Shown here piece after piece: positions 1 to 9,163 of a stretch of 22,780 nt of DNA. The translations under genes and the position numbers were made by a program. Below the pieces are notes generated by a model. The model made no database searches, was not told the DNA's origin, and saw nothing but the letters and a program-made list of their open reading frames with translations. Within the stretch, counting starts at the first letter, position 1. Every line of letters begins with the position of its first letter. The stretch comes from CAYRFF01 sp964436125. GTDB lineage: Bacteria > Bacteroidota > Bacteroidia > Chitinophagales > Saprospiraceae. The stretch spans positions 1 through 22,780 of the forward strand of contig CAYTBT010000038.1 of NCBI GenBank assembly GCA_964436125.1, read 5' to 3'.

Positions 1-97
1 TAAAATTCAACATAATCCGATCAATTGAAAAATTTATGTGGGAAACTTCAGTTAAATATATAGGTAAAGGGAAGCAATCGGATATAAATTAAAAGAG

Positions 98-550
98 ATG
101 GAAAATGCACAATCACCTGAAGAGGTGCCACAATTATTTATCAAGCATTGGAATAATCGACGAGCGGACTTGCTTGCAGAACTATTTGAGCTTGATGCTG
201 ATTTTATCAATGTTGTGGGTTTATGGTGGGATAAACGGGAGGAGATATTCAAGGCACATGATTACGGTTTAAGGAAGATATTTAGTGATTCCACCTTGCG
301 AGCCGGAAAAATGAAGATCAAGAGACTTTCTGAGGGAGCAGCGATTGTCCATGTACGGATGATATTATCCGGACAGACGCCCATAGGGGATTATGCAGGT
401 GTAAGGAGAACAATTTTTACATTTGTCGTCCGTAAGCACCATGATTTATGGCTCTGTGCTTCAGCGCAGAATACGGATATTGTAGCAGGAGCGGAAACAT
501 TTATCCGTGCAGAAGACGGCAGTTTAAAGCCGGTCGATTATCGTAATTGA
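98..550 (+). CDS. SgcJ/EcaC-like (DUF4440/SnoaL-type) NTF2-fold protein
   Basis: A 150-residue soluble protein with no signal peptide or membrane segment. The pattern fits the SgcJ/EcaC / DUF4440 branch of the NTF2-like superfamily: an N-terminal helix with PQLFIKHWNNRRADLLAELF, the 'D A D F I N V V G' strand at about residues 33-41, then W and K/R residues (WWDKREEI), and later beta strands (AAIVHVRMIL, RRTIFTFVVRK, WLCASAQNTD). Family members are small cone-shaped proteins that bind or isomerise small molecules; many are annotated as oxidoreductases or ketosteroid-isomerase-like without proof. The length (about 130-150 aa) is normal. The ATG at 98 follows a purine stretch (aaaagag) and there is no strong Shine-Dalgarno. 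The next gene, a flavin reductase, lies 133 bp downstream on the same strand, but a large inverted repeat separates them, so co-transcription is uncertain. Family assignment is likely; substrate unknown. Confidence 0.72.
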   Translation: MENAQSPEEVPQLFIKHWNNRRADLLAELFELDADFINVVGLWWDKREEIFKAHDYGLRKIFSDSTLRAGKMKIKRLSEGAAIVHVRMILSGQTPIGDYAGVRRTIFTFVVRKHHDLWLCASAQNTDIVAGAETFIRAEDGSLKPVDYRN

Positions 551-569
551 GAAAAGAAATTAAATACTT

Positions 570-626
570 AATCTATTCCGGGAGGAAGGTATTGTTTAAG
601 CTGTACTTTCCTAGGAGGAATAGGTT
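570..626. repeat. Long imperfect inverted repeat between two genes
   Basis: The outer arms AATCTATTCC (570-579) and GGAATAGGTT (617-626) pair with one G-T wobble. The inner arms AGGAAGGTA (583-591) and TACTTTCCT (604-612) pair with one G-T wobble around a 12-base loop, with a small internal loop between the two stems. The distal arm is not followed by a T-run, so it is not a classic intrinsic terminator. It could be a processing or stabilising hairpin in a transcript shared by the two flanking genes, or a weak bidirectional terminator. Confidence 0.5.
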
Positions 627-683
627 TATCTATAGAAGCATAAAGAAGATAAGATTAAAATATTTACCAAATAGGAGAGTAGC

Positions 684-1223
684 ATGAAGGCAGTGATTTT
701 TAATGGATCCATGAATAATAATTTAGAATCAGTGGGGAAACGATTATCAGATTATATAGAACATCAATTACAATTATCAGAAGTCGATGTTGATATATTC
801 ACGATGAGTACAGCGGGAATTCCATTGCTTAACATTCAAGATATGAAAGATCCACCCGATTCAGTGCTGGCTATGTGCGACTCGTTCCAGAAAGCAGACC
901 TGCATTTCTGGCTTGCGCCCTTGTATCATGGAAGTATTCCGGGATTGATGAAAAATTGTCTCGACTGGCTTGAGATCCGTTCCAATACTTCAAGCCCCTA
1001 TCTCACGGGGAAAACCGTGGGAATGATCTGCTGGGCCGATGGAGCCAAAGCAGTCAACGGCATAAATACAATGACGACAATCGCGCACGCTCTGCGTGCC
1101 TGGGCGCTTCCGTATAATGTTCCCATAAGTACGAGAATGCTCAATCAAGCCGGTAGAAATGGAATCTCCGAATATTATCAACAGAAATTGAACCTGCTTA
1201 TCGATCTTGGATTGTCTCGATAG
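684..1223 (+). CDS. NAD(P)H-dependent FMN reductase (flavodoxin-like fold)
   Basis: A 179-residue cytoplasmic protein of the NADPH-dependent FMN reductase family. Visible signatures are the first beta strand and phosphate-binding loop (MKAVIFNGSM, with G8-S9), and the flavin-binding segment PLYHGSIPGLMKNCLDWL at residues 79-96, which matches the family's Y-x-GS-x-x-G-x-(L/M)-KN-x-x-DW pattern. Members use NAD(P)H to reduce FMN, quinones or azo compounds, usually as dimers. The length is typical. The ATG at 684 sits behind a good ribosome-binding sequence, AGGAGAG (672-678), one of the few clear ones in this window. A hairpin at 1297-1335 may end the transcript. The physiological acceptor cannot be told from the sequence. 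Confidence 0.85.
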   Translation: MKAVIFNGSMNNNLESVGKRLSDYIEHQLQLSEVDVDIFTMSTAGIPLLNIQDMKDPPDSVLAMCDSFQKADLHFWLAPLYHGSIPGLMKNCLDWLEIRSNTSSPYLTGKTVGMICWADGAKAVNGINTMTTIAHALRAWALPYNVPISTRMLNQAGRNGISEYYQQKLNLLIDLGLSR

Positions 1224-1540
1224 TTGTTATCCTAGCCGTATTTCATTCAGAATACTAGAAAAGCTTGTGAGGAATCGAAAAGGCATTTGACTTCAGTCTG
1301 ATAAAATTGCTCACCTGGCAACTGCAATTATCAGATTAATAGATATAAGCCCTATCATGTATTATTGCACGATTTGAGTATGAGTCCTTAACATTATTTA
1401 TTGCATCAAGCAATAGGTTTTATGTTCTGCGAGAAGTTTATAGCATAAAACTTTGAAAAATATACGAAATAAAAGTAGGAGCAACAAAATAATCTTTAAT
1501 ATTGTCATCATTAAAAGGAAACAAAAATACTCGGCTTATC
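1224..1540. other. Intergenic region with three inverted repeats
   Basis: No gene is visible in these 317 bases. Three hairpins are. (1) TCTGATAAAATTGC (1297-1310) pairs with GCAATTATCAGA (1324-1335) with a two-base bulge; its position 74 bp after the FMN reductase stop suggests a transcript end, though only a weak TTAAT follows. (2) TATTGC (1399-1404) with GCAATA (1410-1415). (3) GTTTTATG (1417-1424) with CATAAAAC (1444-1451), just upstream of the protease leader. Hairpins 2 and 3 lie close to each other and could be leader structures of the protease mRNA. No clear promoter match was found. Confidence 0.45.
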
Positions 1541-4500
1541 ATGAATCGCATTATCACTCGACTTTTCGGAAGCCTTACCCTATGTCTTTTTGTTACAATA
1601 ATAAATGCTCAACAACACAATGAGCTATGGACGGAAATTCATCCCTCTCAGCTAGAGAAGGATAGGATAAAAGCCCATGTTCTAGAAGTAGATAAGTTTA
1701 AGGTATTTGAGTTGAATTATACCGAGTTAAAAGAGCGTGTAAGGCGATCTCCGCAGCGCTTCAGTGCAGCAGACAATAATTTGCTACTTGAATTTCCATT
1801 GGGAGACAGCCTAGTGTCTTTTGCTATGTTTCAAGCTACTACCTTGAGTCCGGAACTTGCAATGAGGTTTCCCGATATCAGAACATACACAGGGAAAGCA
1901 GCAGCTGGAAATGCACGCATTCGGTTGACAATTACTCCGTATGGCTTGTATGGGATTATTGTTGACAATGGGGAATATACTTATCTGAACCCATACACTT
2001 CTGATGGGCTGGTCTATCGCATATTTAAGCAGGGAGGGCTTGCTGAAATGGAACGTGATTTCCGATGTTTAAATGGACCGGAGGAACACAAGGCATTCCG
2101 TCCTACAGGAACGACAAAGGAAGTATTTGATGATGGCAAGTTAAGCGTATATCGTCTTGCGGTAGCCACTTCAGGGGAATTTGCACAATTTCATATTCAA
2201 GAGGCAGGTGTTCAGAATGGAACAGAAGGAGAGAAAAAGGCAGCGGTATTAAGTGCAATAACGGTGATCATCAATCGGATTAATATAGTTTACGAAACGG
2301 ATATGGGGATAAGTCTCAGCCTTATCGGCAATGAAACGGATATTATATATCTAGATCCACTTACCGACCCATTTCAGAATAATGGCAATGACGTGTATAC
2401 AAGTATTACAGTAATAAATGATGTAATCGGTCCCGGTAACTATGATGTAGGACATACGATGACGACGGGCTCCGGTGGTCGAGCTTATGTAGGAGTAATC
2501 TGTAATGATGGGTACAAGGTGGGCGGAACAACGGGACTTTCATCGCCTATAGGAGACCCATTTGCTATTGATTATGTAGCACATGAGCTAGGTCATCAAT
2601 TTGGAGCCAATCATACTTTTAATGGAAACGTCGGTTCGTGTAATGGGAATATTCATTTTCCCACAGCCGTTGAACCTGGCAGCGGCTCAACAATTATGGC
2701 TTATGCCGGGATATGCACCGGGCAGAACGTTCAATTTAACAGCGACCCGTATTTCAGCTTTATCAGCATAGATGAAATACATAATTATATCGTTCAGGGG
2801 AATGGAAATACCTGTGGGAATAAGACAAGCACAGGGAATCATGCTCCGATAATAAATGCCATGCCCACTTCATATACCGTTCCTTATGGAACTGCATTGA
2901 AATTATCAGCTACCGCAAGTGACCAAGACGGTGACGCCATGACATATACATGGGAACAGAATGACCTTAAACAGAATGTCCCGATTCCACCTTCTCCTAC
3001 GGCAACAGATGGAGCATTATTCAGATCCTTGCCACCGGATGGGGAGGCAATAAGATATCTGCCACAGAAATCGAGTGTACTTACCGGGGATCTTGCACCC
3101 ACCTGGGAAGTTATTCCGACAGTATCTCGGGAGTTGAACTTTGCCCTTGTTGTGAGAGATAATAATATTGCCGGTGGCCAGGCAGCAAGAAAGGATGTTA
3201 AGATAAATGTAGCTAATACAGGTCCGTTTAAAATTACCTCTCAAAACATCCCGGGGCTTACATATAACCAGAATCAGAACATTCAGATAGATTGGGATGT
3301 CGCCGGAACAGATGGGAATGGGATTAATACGAGCCAGGTGGATATTCTGCTTTCTTACGATAATGGGAAGACTTTTCCTGTCGTACTTGCTGATAACACG
3401 AGCAATGATGGTTCTGAATCCCTTGTGATTCCAGATTCAGCTTGTTCACCTAAATGTCGAGTGATGATAAGACCCGTACAGAATATCTACTACGCAGTGA
3501 ATTCTGAACCATTTGCAATAAATGGGGCGCCATCATGCACATTCATTCCGACACCGATTAATGATGAATGCTCAGGTGCCATTGAAATACCTGTTACCCC
3601 GGCTTTTCCATCTCGTGCAATCCACGGAACGATGTTGGGCGCGACGCCTTCATTGAGCACCCAAGGCAAATGCGACAACTCAAGTACGGATGAAGATGTC
3701 TGGTATAAAATTATTATCCCTAGCTCATGGCCTATTGCTATTCAGACTTATGTTACAGGAGGGAATTCAAATTCCGATAATGATTATAGCATGCAGATTT
3801 ATGCCGGCTCTTGTGGGAATCTTACCTATATCTACTGTAATGAGGATTATATGAATGGAGGCAATTATGCCTATTTTTCACCGGCACAATTCATGCCCGG
3901 CGTAAATTTGAATGGCGGAAACCAAGGGCAGATCATCTATATACGACTGAGAAAATCAGCTTCATCGAGAAGCGATTTTTATATTGCCGCCTATAATCCT
4001 ACAATACCTGTACCACTGGCTAGTGGGAATTGTCAGAATGGTTCTGTGCAGATCAGTAAAGCCAATAGCAATGCTTATCGATGGACTCCTTTATATGATA
4101 AAAATGGAGCATTAATTGCTCTACTCCATGCTCATGGTCAGGGTCTCGGAACAGTTTCTGCCTCCACATTCATTAATTATGGCAATGTGCGTGAAGATGG
4201 TAATGGACGGTATTATCTCGACAGGGATTTTACTATAGTTTCTACTCAGCAAGCCACACAGGATGTGGACATCAATCTTTATTTCAAGGATACGGAATAT
4301 CAGGCCTTGAAAGCACTCGATCCCGATGTGCCACAGCTTTCTGAACTGAATGCTACTCGTAGCGATGACTTGTGCGGGGATAAGTTGACCTCCGGAGTAT
4401 TCTTACCTAGTATAAGAGCTTTTAATGTCTGGGCTCATGTTAAAGGCATCGGGATTACTACCGATAAATTGTCCAAGTTTTATATTCATGGTGGGGCTAT

Positions 4501-5023
4501 ACCTTTACCGGTAAATCTACTAGAGTTTCAGGTGCAATCAAGTGGTGAAAATTCAATTAAACTCCGGTGGAAAGTAGCCGGAGAGACCCATCTCGATGCT
4601 TATATCATAGAAAAGAGCATAGATAAAATTAATTATACAGCAATAGGTACAATTAATGCGGAGAAAAAGCTCACATATCGCTTCACAGATCATAAGCCTT
4701 TCGCAGGGAATAATTACTATCGTTTAAGAATGGTGGATACAGATGGAAAATCTGAGTTGAGCGAAGTCCGGATGGCTGTGATTGACCCGCACACAGCTAT
4801 TCATATTTACCCCAATCCCGTGCAAGATATTACTTTCATTGCCGGCTTGAAAGGCGACGAGATTATCCATCTATACGACATCACAGGCAGGATTGTGAAG
4901 AAAATTGATTCTATCTCTCCGAAAACCTCGCTTGACGTGCATGAGCTTGCTCAAGGTGTTTATTTTCTTAAAATAGCTTCCGCAAATGGAAGCAATCATA
5001 TAGAGAAAATTATAGTACAATAA
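1541..5023 (+). CDS. Secreted metzincin metalloprotease with T9SS C-terminal sorting domain
   Basis: An approximately 1160-residue exported protease. I place the start at the ATG at 1541, where a signal peptide begins directly (MNRIITRLFGSLTL..., cleavage after INA at about residue 23). A TTG 39 bp upstream would put 13 polar residues ahead of it. Residues 348-358 read HELGHQFGANH, the full metzincin zinc motif HExxHxxGxxH, and a Met-turn (STIMAYAG, Met386) follows. This resembles the reprolysin-like M12B peptidases common in Bacteroidota. After the catalytic domain come an Ig/cadherin-like stretch (NHAPIINA..., ASDQDGDAMTYTWEQ), a pre-peptidase-like segment starting PINDECSGAIEIPV, an LPVNLLEF-type beta domain, and a type A T9SS sorting domain from about residue 1087 (IYPNPV ... 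LYDITGRIV ... LAQGVYFLKI). It should be secreted or surface-anchored by the type IX system. The substrate is unknown. Confidence 0.88.
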   Translation: MNRIITRLFGSLTLCLFVTIINAQQHNELWTEIHPSQLEKDRIKAHVLEVDKFKVFELNYTELKERVRRSPQRFSAADNNLLLEFPLGDSLVSFAMFQATTLSPELAMRFPDIRTYTGKAAAGNARIRLTITPYGLYGIIVDNGEYTYLNPYTSDGLVYRIFKQGGLAEMERDFRCLNGPEEHKAFRPTGTTKEVFDDGKLSVYRLAVATSGEFAQFHIQEAGVQNGTEGEKKAAVLSAITVIINRINIVYETDMGISLSLIGNETDIIYLDPLTDPFQNNGNDVYTSITVINDVIGPGNYDVGHTMTTGSGGRAYVGVICNDGYKVGGTTGLSSPIGDPFAIDYVAHELGHQFGANHTFNGNVGSCNGNIHFPTAVEPGSGSTIMAYAGICTGQNVQFNSDPYFSFISIDEIHNYIVQGNGNTCGNKTSTGNHAPIINAMPTSYTVPYGTALKLSATASDQDGDAMTYTWEQNDLKQNVPIPPSPTATDGALFRSLPPDGEAIRYLPQKSSVLTGDLAPTWEVIPTVSRELNFALVVRDNNIAGGQAARKDVKINVANTGPFKITSQNIPGLTYNQNQNIQIDWDVAGTDGNGINTSQVDILLSYDNGKTFPVVLADNTSNDGSESLVIPDSACSPKCRVMIRPVQNIYYAVNSEPFAINGAPSCTFIPTPINDECSGAIEIPVTPAFPSRAIHGTMLGATPSLSTQGKCDNSSTDEDVWYKIIIPSSWPIAIQTYVTGGNSNSDNDYSMQIYAGSCGNLTYIYCNEDYMNGGNYAYFSPAQFMPGVNLNGGNQGQIIYIRLRKSASSRSDFYIAAYNPTIPVPLASGNCQNGSVQISKANSNAYRWTPLYDKNGALIALLHAHGQGLGTVSASTFINYGNVREDGNGRYYLDRDFTIVSTQQATQDVDINLYFKDTEYQALKALDPDVPQLSELNATRSDDLCGDKLTSGVFLPSIRAFNVWAHVKGIGITTDKLSKFYIHGGAIPLPVNLLEFQVQSSGENSIKLRWKVAGETHLDAYIIEKSIDKINYTAIGTINAEKKLTYRFTDHKPFAGNNYYRLRMVDTDGKSELSEVRMAVIDPHTAIHIYPNPVQDITFIAGLKGDEIIHLYDITGRIVKKIDSISPKTSLDVHELAQGVYFLKIASANGSNHIEKIIVQ

Positions 5024-5425
5024 TTGAGATTAGGATTATCAGTTACCAGAATGATCTTCCGATAGTCCAATACCTGCTTATCCCTGGGTAAATAGGACAT
5101 TGTCCTATCCATGCAAGAGGCTGTGTCTTAAGCTCATTTCTATGAATCCGTACTTGAATAAAGCTTCCATCTGTCCCCTCATAAGCCTCTCTAAACGACT
5201 TTGAATCCTCAATAGAAGTCCGAGGTCTTGCATTTGCGGTAATTACATCCGAGGATTATCTACGATAGATAGAATAGATCGTATTGGAATGAAAATAATA
5301 CCATGAGTAGCGAAACAATTTGCGGAAGCAAGGAAAAATTTTGTAGAAGAAGAGAAAAAGCGTACCTTTTCAGCATGTTTCAATAGAAACAAAAGAACTG
5401 ATTAAAAAATATGAAAATTCATTAA
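5024..5425. other. 402-bp intergenic region between protease and TonB receptor
   Basis: No convincing gene. ATAGGAC (5092-5098) and GTCCTAT (5102-5108) form a perfect 7-bp hairpin with a 3-base loop about 70 bp after the protease stop, possibly part of its transcript end; no T-run follows. A second small hairpin GTTTC/GAAAC (5377-5390) lies in the leader of the next gene. A promoter candidate is listed separately. Confidence 0.4.
5340..5370 (+). promoter_or_regulatory. Candidate Bacteroidota-type promoter for the Oar-like receptor
   Basis: TTTG (5340-5343), a 19-base spacer and TACCTTTT (5363-5370) match the Bacteroidota -33 TTTG / -7 TAnnTTTG promoter in spacing and in all but the last base of the -7 box. 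Transcription would start near 5376, giving a leader of about 50 bases with an AT-rich start region. Pattern match only. Confidence 0.42.
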
Positions 5426-8400
5426 ATGAAATCACATATACTAGTATTTATTGCAATATTATTTCTTTTTCCCATCCTAGGAAATGCACAAGGAGCAATC
5501 GGTGCTTCTCTTGAAGGGAAAGTGGTGAACGAAGACGGTGAACCACTACAAGGAGCAAGTGTCGTTGCAATTCATCAACCTACCGGAACGCGTTACGGGA
5601 CATCTACGCGGGAGACAGGCGCATACACTATTAAAGGGCTACGTGTCGGCGGGCCATATATTATAGAAGTGTCGTTTATCGGCTATAATGCAGCCAAAAA
5701 AGAACTTGCCAATATTGAGCTCGATGAGCGACTAGAGGTAAACTTCACGATGGAAGAAGGGGACTTACAGCTCGGTGAAGTCGTGATTACCGGCAAGGTA
5801 AATCCCGTATTCAGCAATAATCACATCGGCGCGAGTACCAATATTTCTACAGAAGAGATAGCACGTATGCCTACGGTATCGCGTTCCCTTTCCAACTATA
5901 CACGACTCAGTCCACTTTCAACCGGTGGATTAAGCTTCGGAGGAGCCAATTATAGATACAATAACATCCTCGTTGATGGAGCGACGATGAATGACGTATT
6001 TGGACTCGGTGCACTGCCTGGGAGTGGTGCAGATGTAAGCTCTCCGATCAGTATCGATGCAATTGCTGAGTTTAATGTTGCAACAGCACCTTTTTCTGTG
6101 ACCAATAATGGATTTGTCGGTGCGCAAGTTAATGCAATTACCAAGAGTGGAACCAATGAATTCCACGGAACAGCCTATTATTTCACACGTAATCAGAATT
6201 TCTCCGGAAATTATGAGCTCGTGAGAGGTAATGATATTTTTTCAGAAGATCTGAAGGAATTTCAAGAATCATTTTACGGTTTTACCTTGAGTGGTCCGAT
6301 TGTCAAAGACAATGTTTTCTTCTTTACCAGCGTAGAGTTGAAGCGAGAGGCAAGTCCAATTTCTGCCGGTATTGAAGGCAGTGGAGCACCGGTAATATTT
6401 GGCTACCCAAAATCGACATTCGATAGGATTAAGGATATTGCAATGAATAAATATGGCTATGATCCCGGTGATATCTCTTCACCGATAACAACACGCCGTG
6501 ATAATATTAAGGTCCTTGCCAAGGTGAACTGGAACATCAATGAGAAAAATAAATTGATGTTGCGATACAACTTTGTCGATGGAATTGATGAATCGGGAAT
6601 AGGACGTGGTGAATTCAGCTATAGCTTTTCCAATCGTCAATACAATTTCCATAGCCAGCAACATTCAATTGTCTCTGAGTTGACAAGCACAATCAATAAT
6701 AATCTCTTTAATATGGCTCGCGTGGTCTATACACGCCTGCGAGACACAAGAGACGTTGTGGACGAGCCATTTCCCGAAGTACAGATAAGTATCCCGTACC
6801 CCAATCGCCCAAATCAATTTGGAAGTATTTATATGGGCATTGACAGGTTTTCTCAAGCCAATCAACTCGGACAAGACCTCATTGAGATTACGGACAATCT
6901 TACCTATATTCAAGGAGATCATGAATTTACCTTCGGAACGAGTAACCGGATCTTTTTCTTCAACAACCTATTTGTTCAGGATGACTGGGGAACATATTCA
7001 TTCAGAAGTATAGAGGACTTTGCTAGTGGTGATCCATATCAGTATCAATACAGTTACGTTTTACCGGGCGGAAATCGCAGAGCAGAGTTTTATGCAATGC
7101 AATTCGGTTTATATGCGCAGGATAAATGGACGGTGGATGAACGACTTGCATTTACACTTGGATTAAGGGTTGACGTGCCATACTTGCCGCAAGAACCGAC
7201 CTTTAATAAGAAAGTAGTAGAGGCATTTCCTCAATATTCCACTGCCAATGTCGCTTCAGGAAACTTTTTATGGTCGCCGCGATTTGGCTTTCACTGGGAT
7301 GTCGGTAACGAAGAAAGAGCAACGCAGATCCGTGGTGGAATAGGAATATTCTCAGGTCCGCCGCCATTTGTCTGGATATCCAATCAGTACAGCAATACCG
7401 GAGCGGATTTTGGACGACTTGATATCAGGGGATACGATGCCTTCCAGCCGGGATTCTTCAGTCCGGATCCATATAATCAACCGAGCCCATTGGACGATTC
7501 TGGGCTCCAGACTATTAATACAACTGCGGTGAACTTGATGAGCCCGGATTTTAAATATCCCCAAGCCCTTAAAGTTGATCTTGCACTCGATCAGGAACTT
7601 GATTATGGTATCTCATTTACCCTCGAAGGGATTTATACCAAGGCAATCAACGCCGTTACTTTCAGTAACCTGAACATGCAACGTATAGGAACTACGCGAT
7701 ATGGTCGGCCTCTTTATGGCGATGTTGAACTGAGTTATTATGGCAATGCGGATGGAAACTTTGAGCGAGTGAGCGAAAACTTTACCAATGCTATTCTCCT
7801 CGAGAATACCAATCTCGGTCACCGTTATACGATTATCGCTCAGATAAGAAAAAAATTCTATTCAGGCTTCTTCTTTAACCTGGCATATACATATAACAGA
7901 GCATTTGATGTCAATGGTGGATCTTCAAGTCGTGCTGTATCCAATTGGCAGTACAATGAAACAGTCGATCCCAATAATGCAGTGCTAGGAACTTCCGACT
8001 GGGAAAGAAGACATCGCCTCCTCGCTGACCTCTCTTATAAAGTAGAGTACAATGGCGGCTTTAAAACAACCTTTTCATTGATTTACTCCGGATTCTCCGG
8101 TACGCCCTTCAGCTGGATTTATAATGGTAATGCCAATGCTGATACCCGCTACGATAATGACCTCGTTTATGTACCGGAAACTGCGGATGATATCGTATTA
8201 ATCAGTGATAACTGGAATGCAATGAATGCTTTTATTGATGATAATGAATCTCTCGATGAGTTTCGCGGTGACTTTGTTGATCGTAATTCAGCAAGAGAAC
8301 CATGGACTACTTATCTGGACTTTAAAGTGTCGCAAGAGATCCCTACTTTTAATGGACAGAGCTTGGAACTTTCTCTCAGTATGTTCAACGTCTTGAATTT

Positions 8401-8644
8401 CTTGTATAAAAAATGGGGTCGTCGCATGGGAGTAAGTTACAATAACTATCGTGTGTGGACATTGATGGAATATGTCGATGATGAATATATCGCTGATAAT
8501 CCGGAGCTTGAACTCGGCCCGGAAGATCTAGGAAAACCGGTCATTTCATTTGATCCGGCTCATGTGTATGACTCTGAAATCTATAGCGTGTCCAATATCG
8601 GTTCACGATGGAGATTGCAATTGGGTGTCAGGTATAATTTCTGA
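5426..8644 (+). CDS. Oar-like TonB-dependent outer-membrane receptor
   Basis: A 1072-residue outer-membrane protein. Its parts in order are a signal peptide (MKSHILVFIAILFLFPILGNAQ), a carboxypeptidase-regulatory-like beta domain (about residues 28-110: LEGKVVNEDGEPLQGASVV ... GAYTIKGLRVGGPYIIEVSFIGY), the linker LGEVVITGK, a plug with NNILVDGATMNDVFGL and VNAITKSGTNEFHGTAYY, and a long beta-barrel ending in aromatic F (RWRLQLGVRYNF). The plug text and length match the Oar/OmpA-related group of TonB-dependent receptors rather than SusC, since the SusC plug signatures are absent and no susD follows. It would use TonB/proton-motive force to import, or to assist export of, an unknown ligand. The ATG at 5426 follows a five-codon reading frame (5411-5425) ending just before it. 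It ends before a strong hairpin. The upstream secreted protease is 402 bp away, so linkage is only suggestive. Confidence 0.85.
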   Translation: MKSHILVFIAILFLFPILGNAQGAIGASLEGKVVNEDGEPLQGASVVAIHQPTGTRYGTSTRETGAYTIKGLRVGGPYIIEVSFIGYNAAKKELANIELDERLEVNFTMEEGDLQLGEVVITGKVNPVFSNNHIGASTNISTEEIARMPTVSRSLSNYTRLSPLSTGGLSFGGANYRYNNILVDGATMNDVFGLGALPGSGADVSSPISIDAIAEFNVATAPFSVTNNGFVGAQVNAITKSGTNEFHGTAYYFTRNQNFSGNYELVRGNDIFSEDLKEFQESFYGFTLSGPIVKDNVFFFTSVELKREASPISAGIEGSGAPVIFGYPKSTFDRIKDIAMNKYGYDPGDISSPITTRRDNIKVLAKVNWNINEKNKLMLRYNFVDGIDESGIGRGEFSYSFSNRQYNFHSQQHSIVSELTSTINNNLFNMARVVYTRLRDTRDVVDEPFPEVQISIPYPNRPNQFGSIYMGIDRFSQANQLGQDLIEITDNLTYIQGDHEFTFGTSNRIFFFNNLFVQDDWGTYSFRSIEDFASGDPYQYQYSYVLPGGNRRAEFYAMQFGLYAQDKWTVDERLAFTLGLRVDVPYLPQEPTFNKKVVEAFPQYSTANVASGNFLWSPRFGFHWDVGNEERATQIRGGIGIFSGPPPFVWISNQYSNTGADFGRLDIRGYDAFQPGFFSPDPYNQPSPLDDSGLQTINTTAVNLMSPDFKYPQALKVDLALDQELDYGISFTLEGIYTKAINAVTFSNLNMQRIGTTRYGRPLYGDVELSYYGNADGNFERVSENFTNAILLENTNLGHRYTIIAQIRKKFYSGFFFNLAYTYNRAFDVNGGSSSRAVSNWQYNETVDPNNAVLGTSDWERRHRLLADLSYKVEYNGGFKTTFSLIYSGFSGTPFSWIYNGNANADTRYDNDLVYVPETADDIVLISDNWNAMNAFIDDNESLDEFRGDFVDRNSAREPWTTYLDFKVSQEIPTFNGQSLELSLSMFNVLNFLYKKWGRRMGVSYNNYRVWTLMEYVDDEYIADNPELELGPEDLGKPVISFDPAHVYDSEIYSVSNIGSRWRLQLGVRYNF

Positions 8645-8713
8645 TTGCTGTGAAAATCTTGCAAACTGTGATGTCGCACCGGCTATTTGTTGGCCATTGA
8701 GTCTTAGCTGAGA

Positions 8714-8755
8714 ATTAAACCCTTCAAAAGTTGCAGAACTCTTGAAGGGTTTAAT
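8714..8755. terminator. Perfect 14-bp hairpin after the TonB receptor (probable terminator)
   Basis: ATTAAACCCTTCAA (8714-8727) and TTGAAGGGTTTAAT (8742-8755) are perfect reverse complements, and the 14-base loop holds a further AGTT/AACT pair. It lies 70 bp beyond the receptor stop codon. The right arm is also the first part of the downstream tandem repeat unit. The distal side carries TTTAAT rather than a long T-run, so termination could be partial. Confidence 0.6.
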
Positions 8756-9158
8756 CGAGCCCTGGTTAAGGACTTGTTACAGCCTCCAGGACGATAGAAC
8801 CAACTAATACGACCTCTCCGAGGTCGGTTTCCTTGTGTCCATCTACTAACCTAATAAGACCTCTCCGAGGTCCGAAATTAAGAGGTAGTGAATTCTCTGC
8901 CTATTAACCATTAACTATCCCGGCAAATGGTAATCTTGTACTACTTTGACCCCTGATCCTTTGAAGGGTTTATCGAGCCCTGGTCGAGGACTTGCCACAG
9001 TCTCCAGGATGAGTCAGAACCATATAATATGACCTCTTCGAGGTCGGTTTCCTTGTGTCCATCTGCTAACCTAATAAGACCTCTCCGAGGTCCGAAATTA
9101 AGAGGTAGTGAATTCTCTGCCTATTAACCATTTATTATCCCGGCAAATGGAAATCTTG
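8742..9158. repeat. Two tandem ~197-bp intergenic repeat units carrying four 15-nt hairpins
   Basis: Unit 1 is 8742-8938 and unit 2 is 8961-9158, a period of 219-220 bp with a 22-base spacer. The units are nearly identical over their right halves and more divergent near the CCTGG...CTCCAGG segment. Each unit contains two copies, 47 bp apart, of a hairpin with stem GACCTC/GAGGTC and a three-base loop: 8811-8825, 8858-8872, 9031-9045 and 9078-9092. Three copies have loop TCC and one has TTC; all stems are intact. On the minus strand both units contain the same 21-codon frame beginning MVNRQRIHYLL and ending in DLGEVLLG, but nothing shows that it is translated. This looks like a structured non-coding repeat family. 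Confidence 0.85.
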
Positions 9159-9163
9159 ACTTA

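Noticed and set aside
1502..1540. TTG start 13 codons before the protease ATG
   Set aside because: The added residues are polar and would place sequence ahead of a clean signal peptide that begins at the ATG at 1541.
5303..5386. 27-residue open frame in the leader of the Oar-like receptor
   Set aside because: It overlaps the candidate promoter and has no recognisable features or ribosome-binding site.
8811..9092. Regularly repeated hairpins resembling a CRISPR array
   Set aside because: The spacing alternates (47 and 173 bp), the sequences between copies are themselves repeated, and there are no cas genes.
8850..9140. 21-codon minus-strand frames (MVNRQRIHYLL...) in both repeat units
   Set aside because: They are identical because the units are duplicated; there is no ribosome-binding site or independent evidence of translation.
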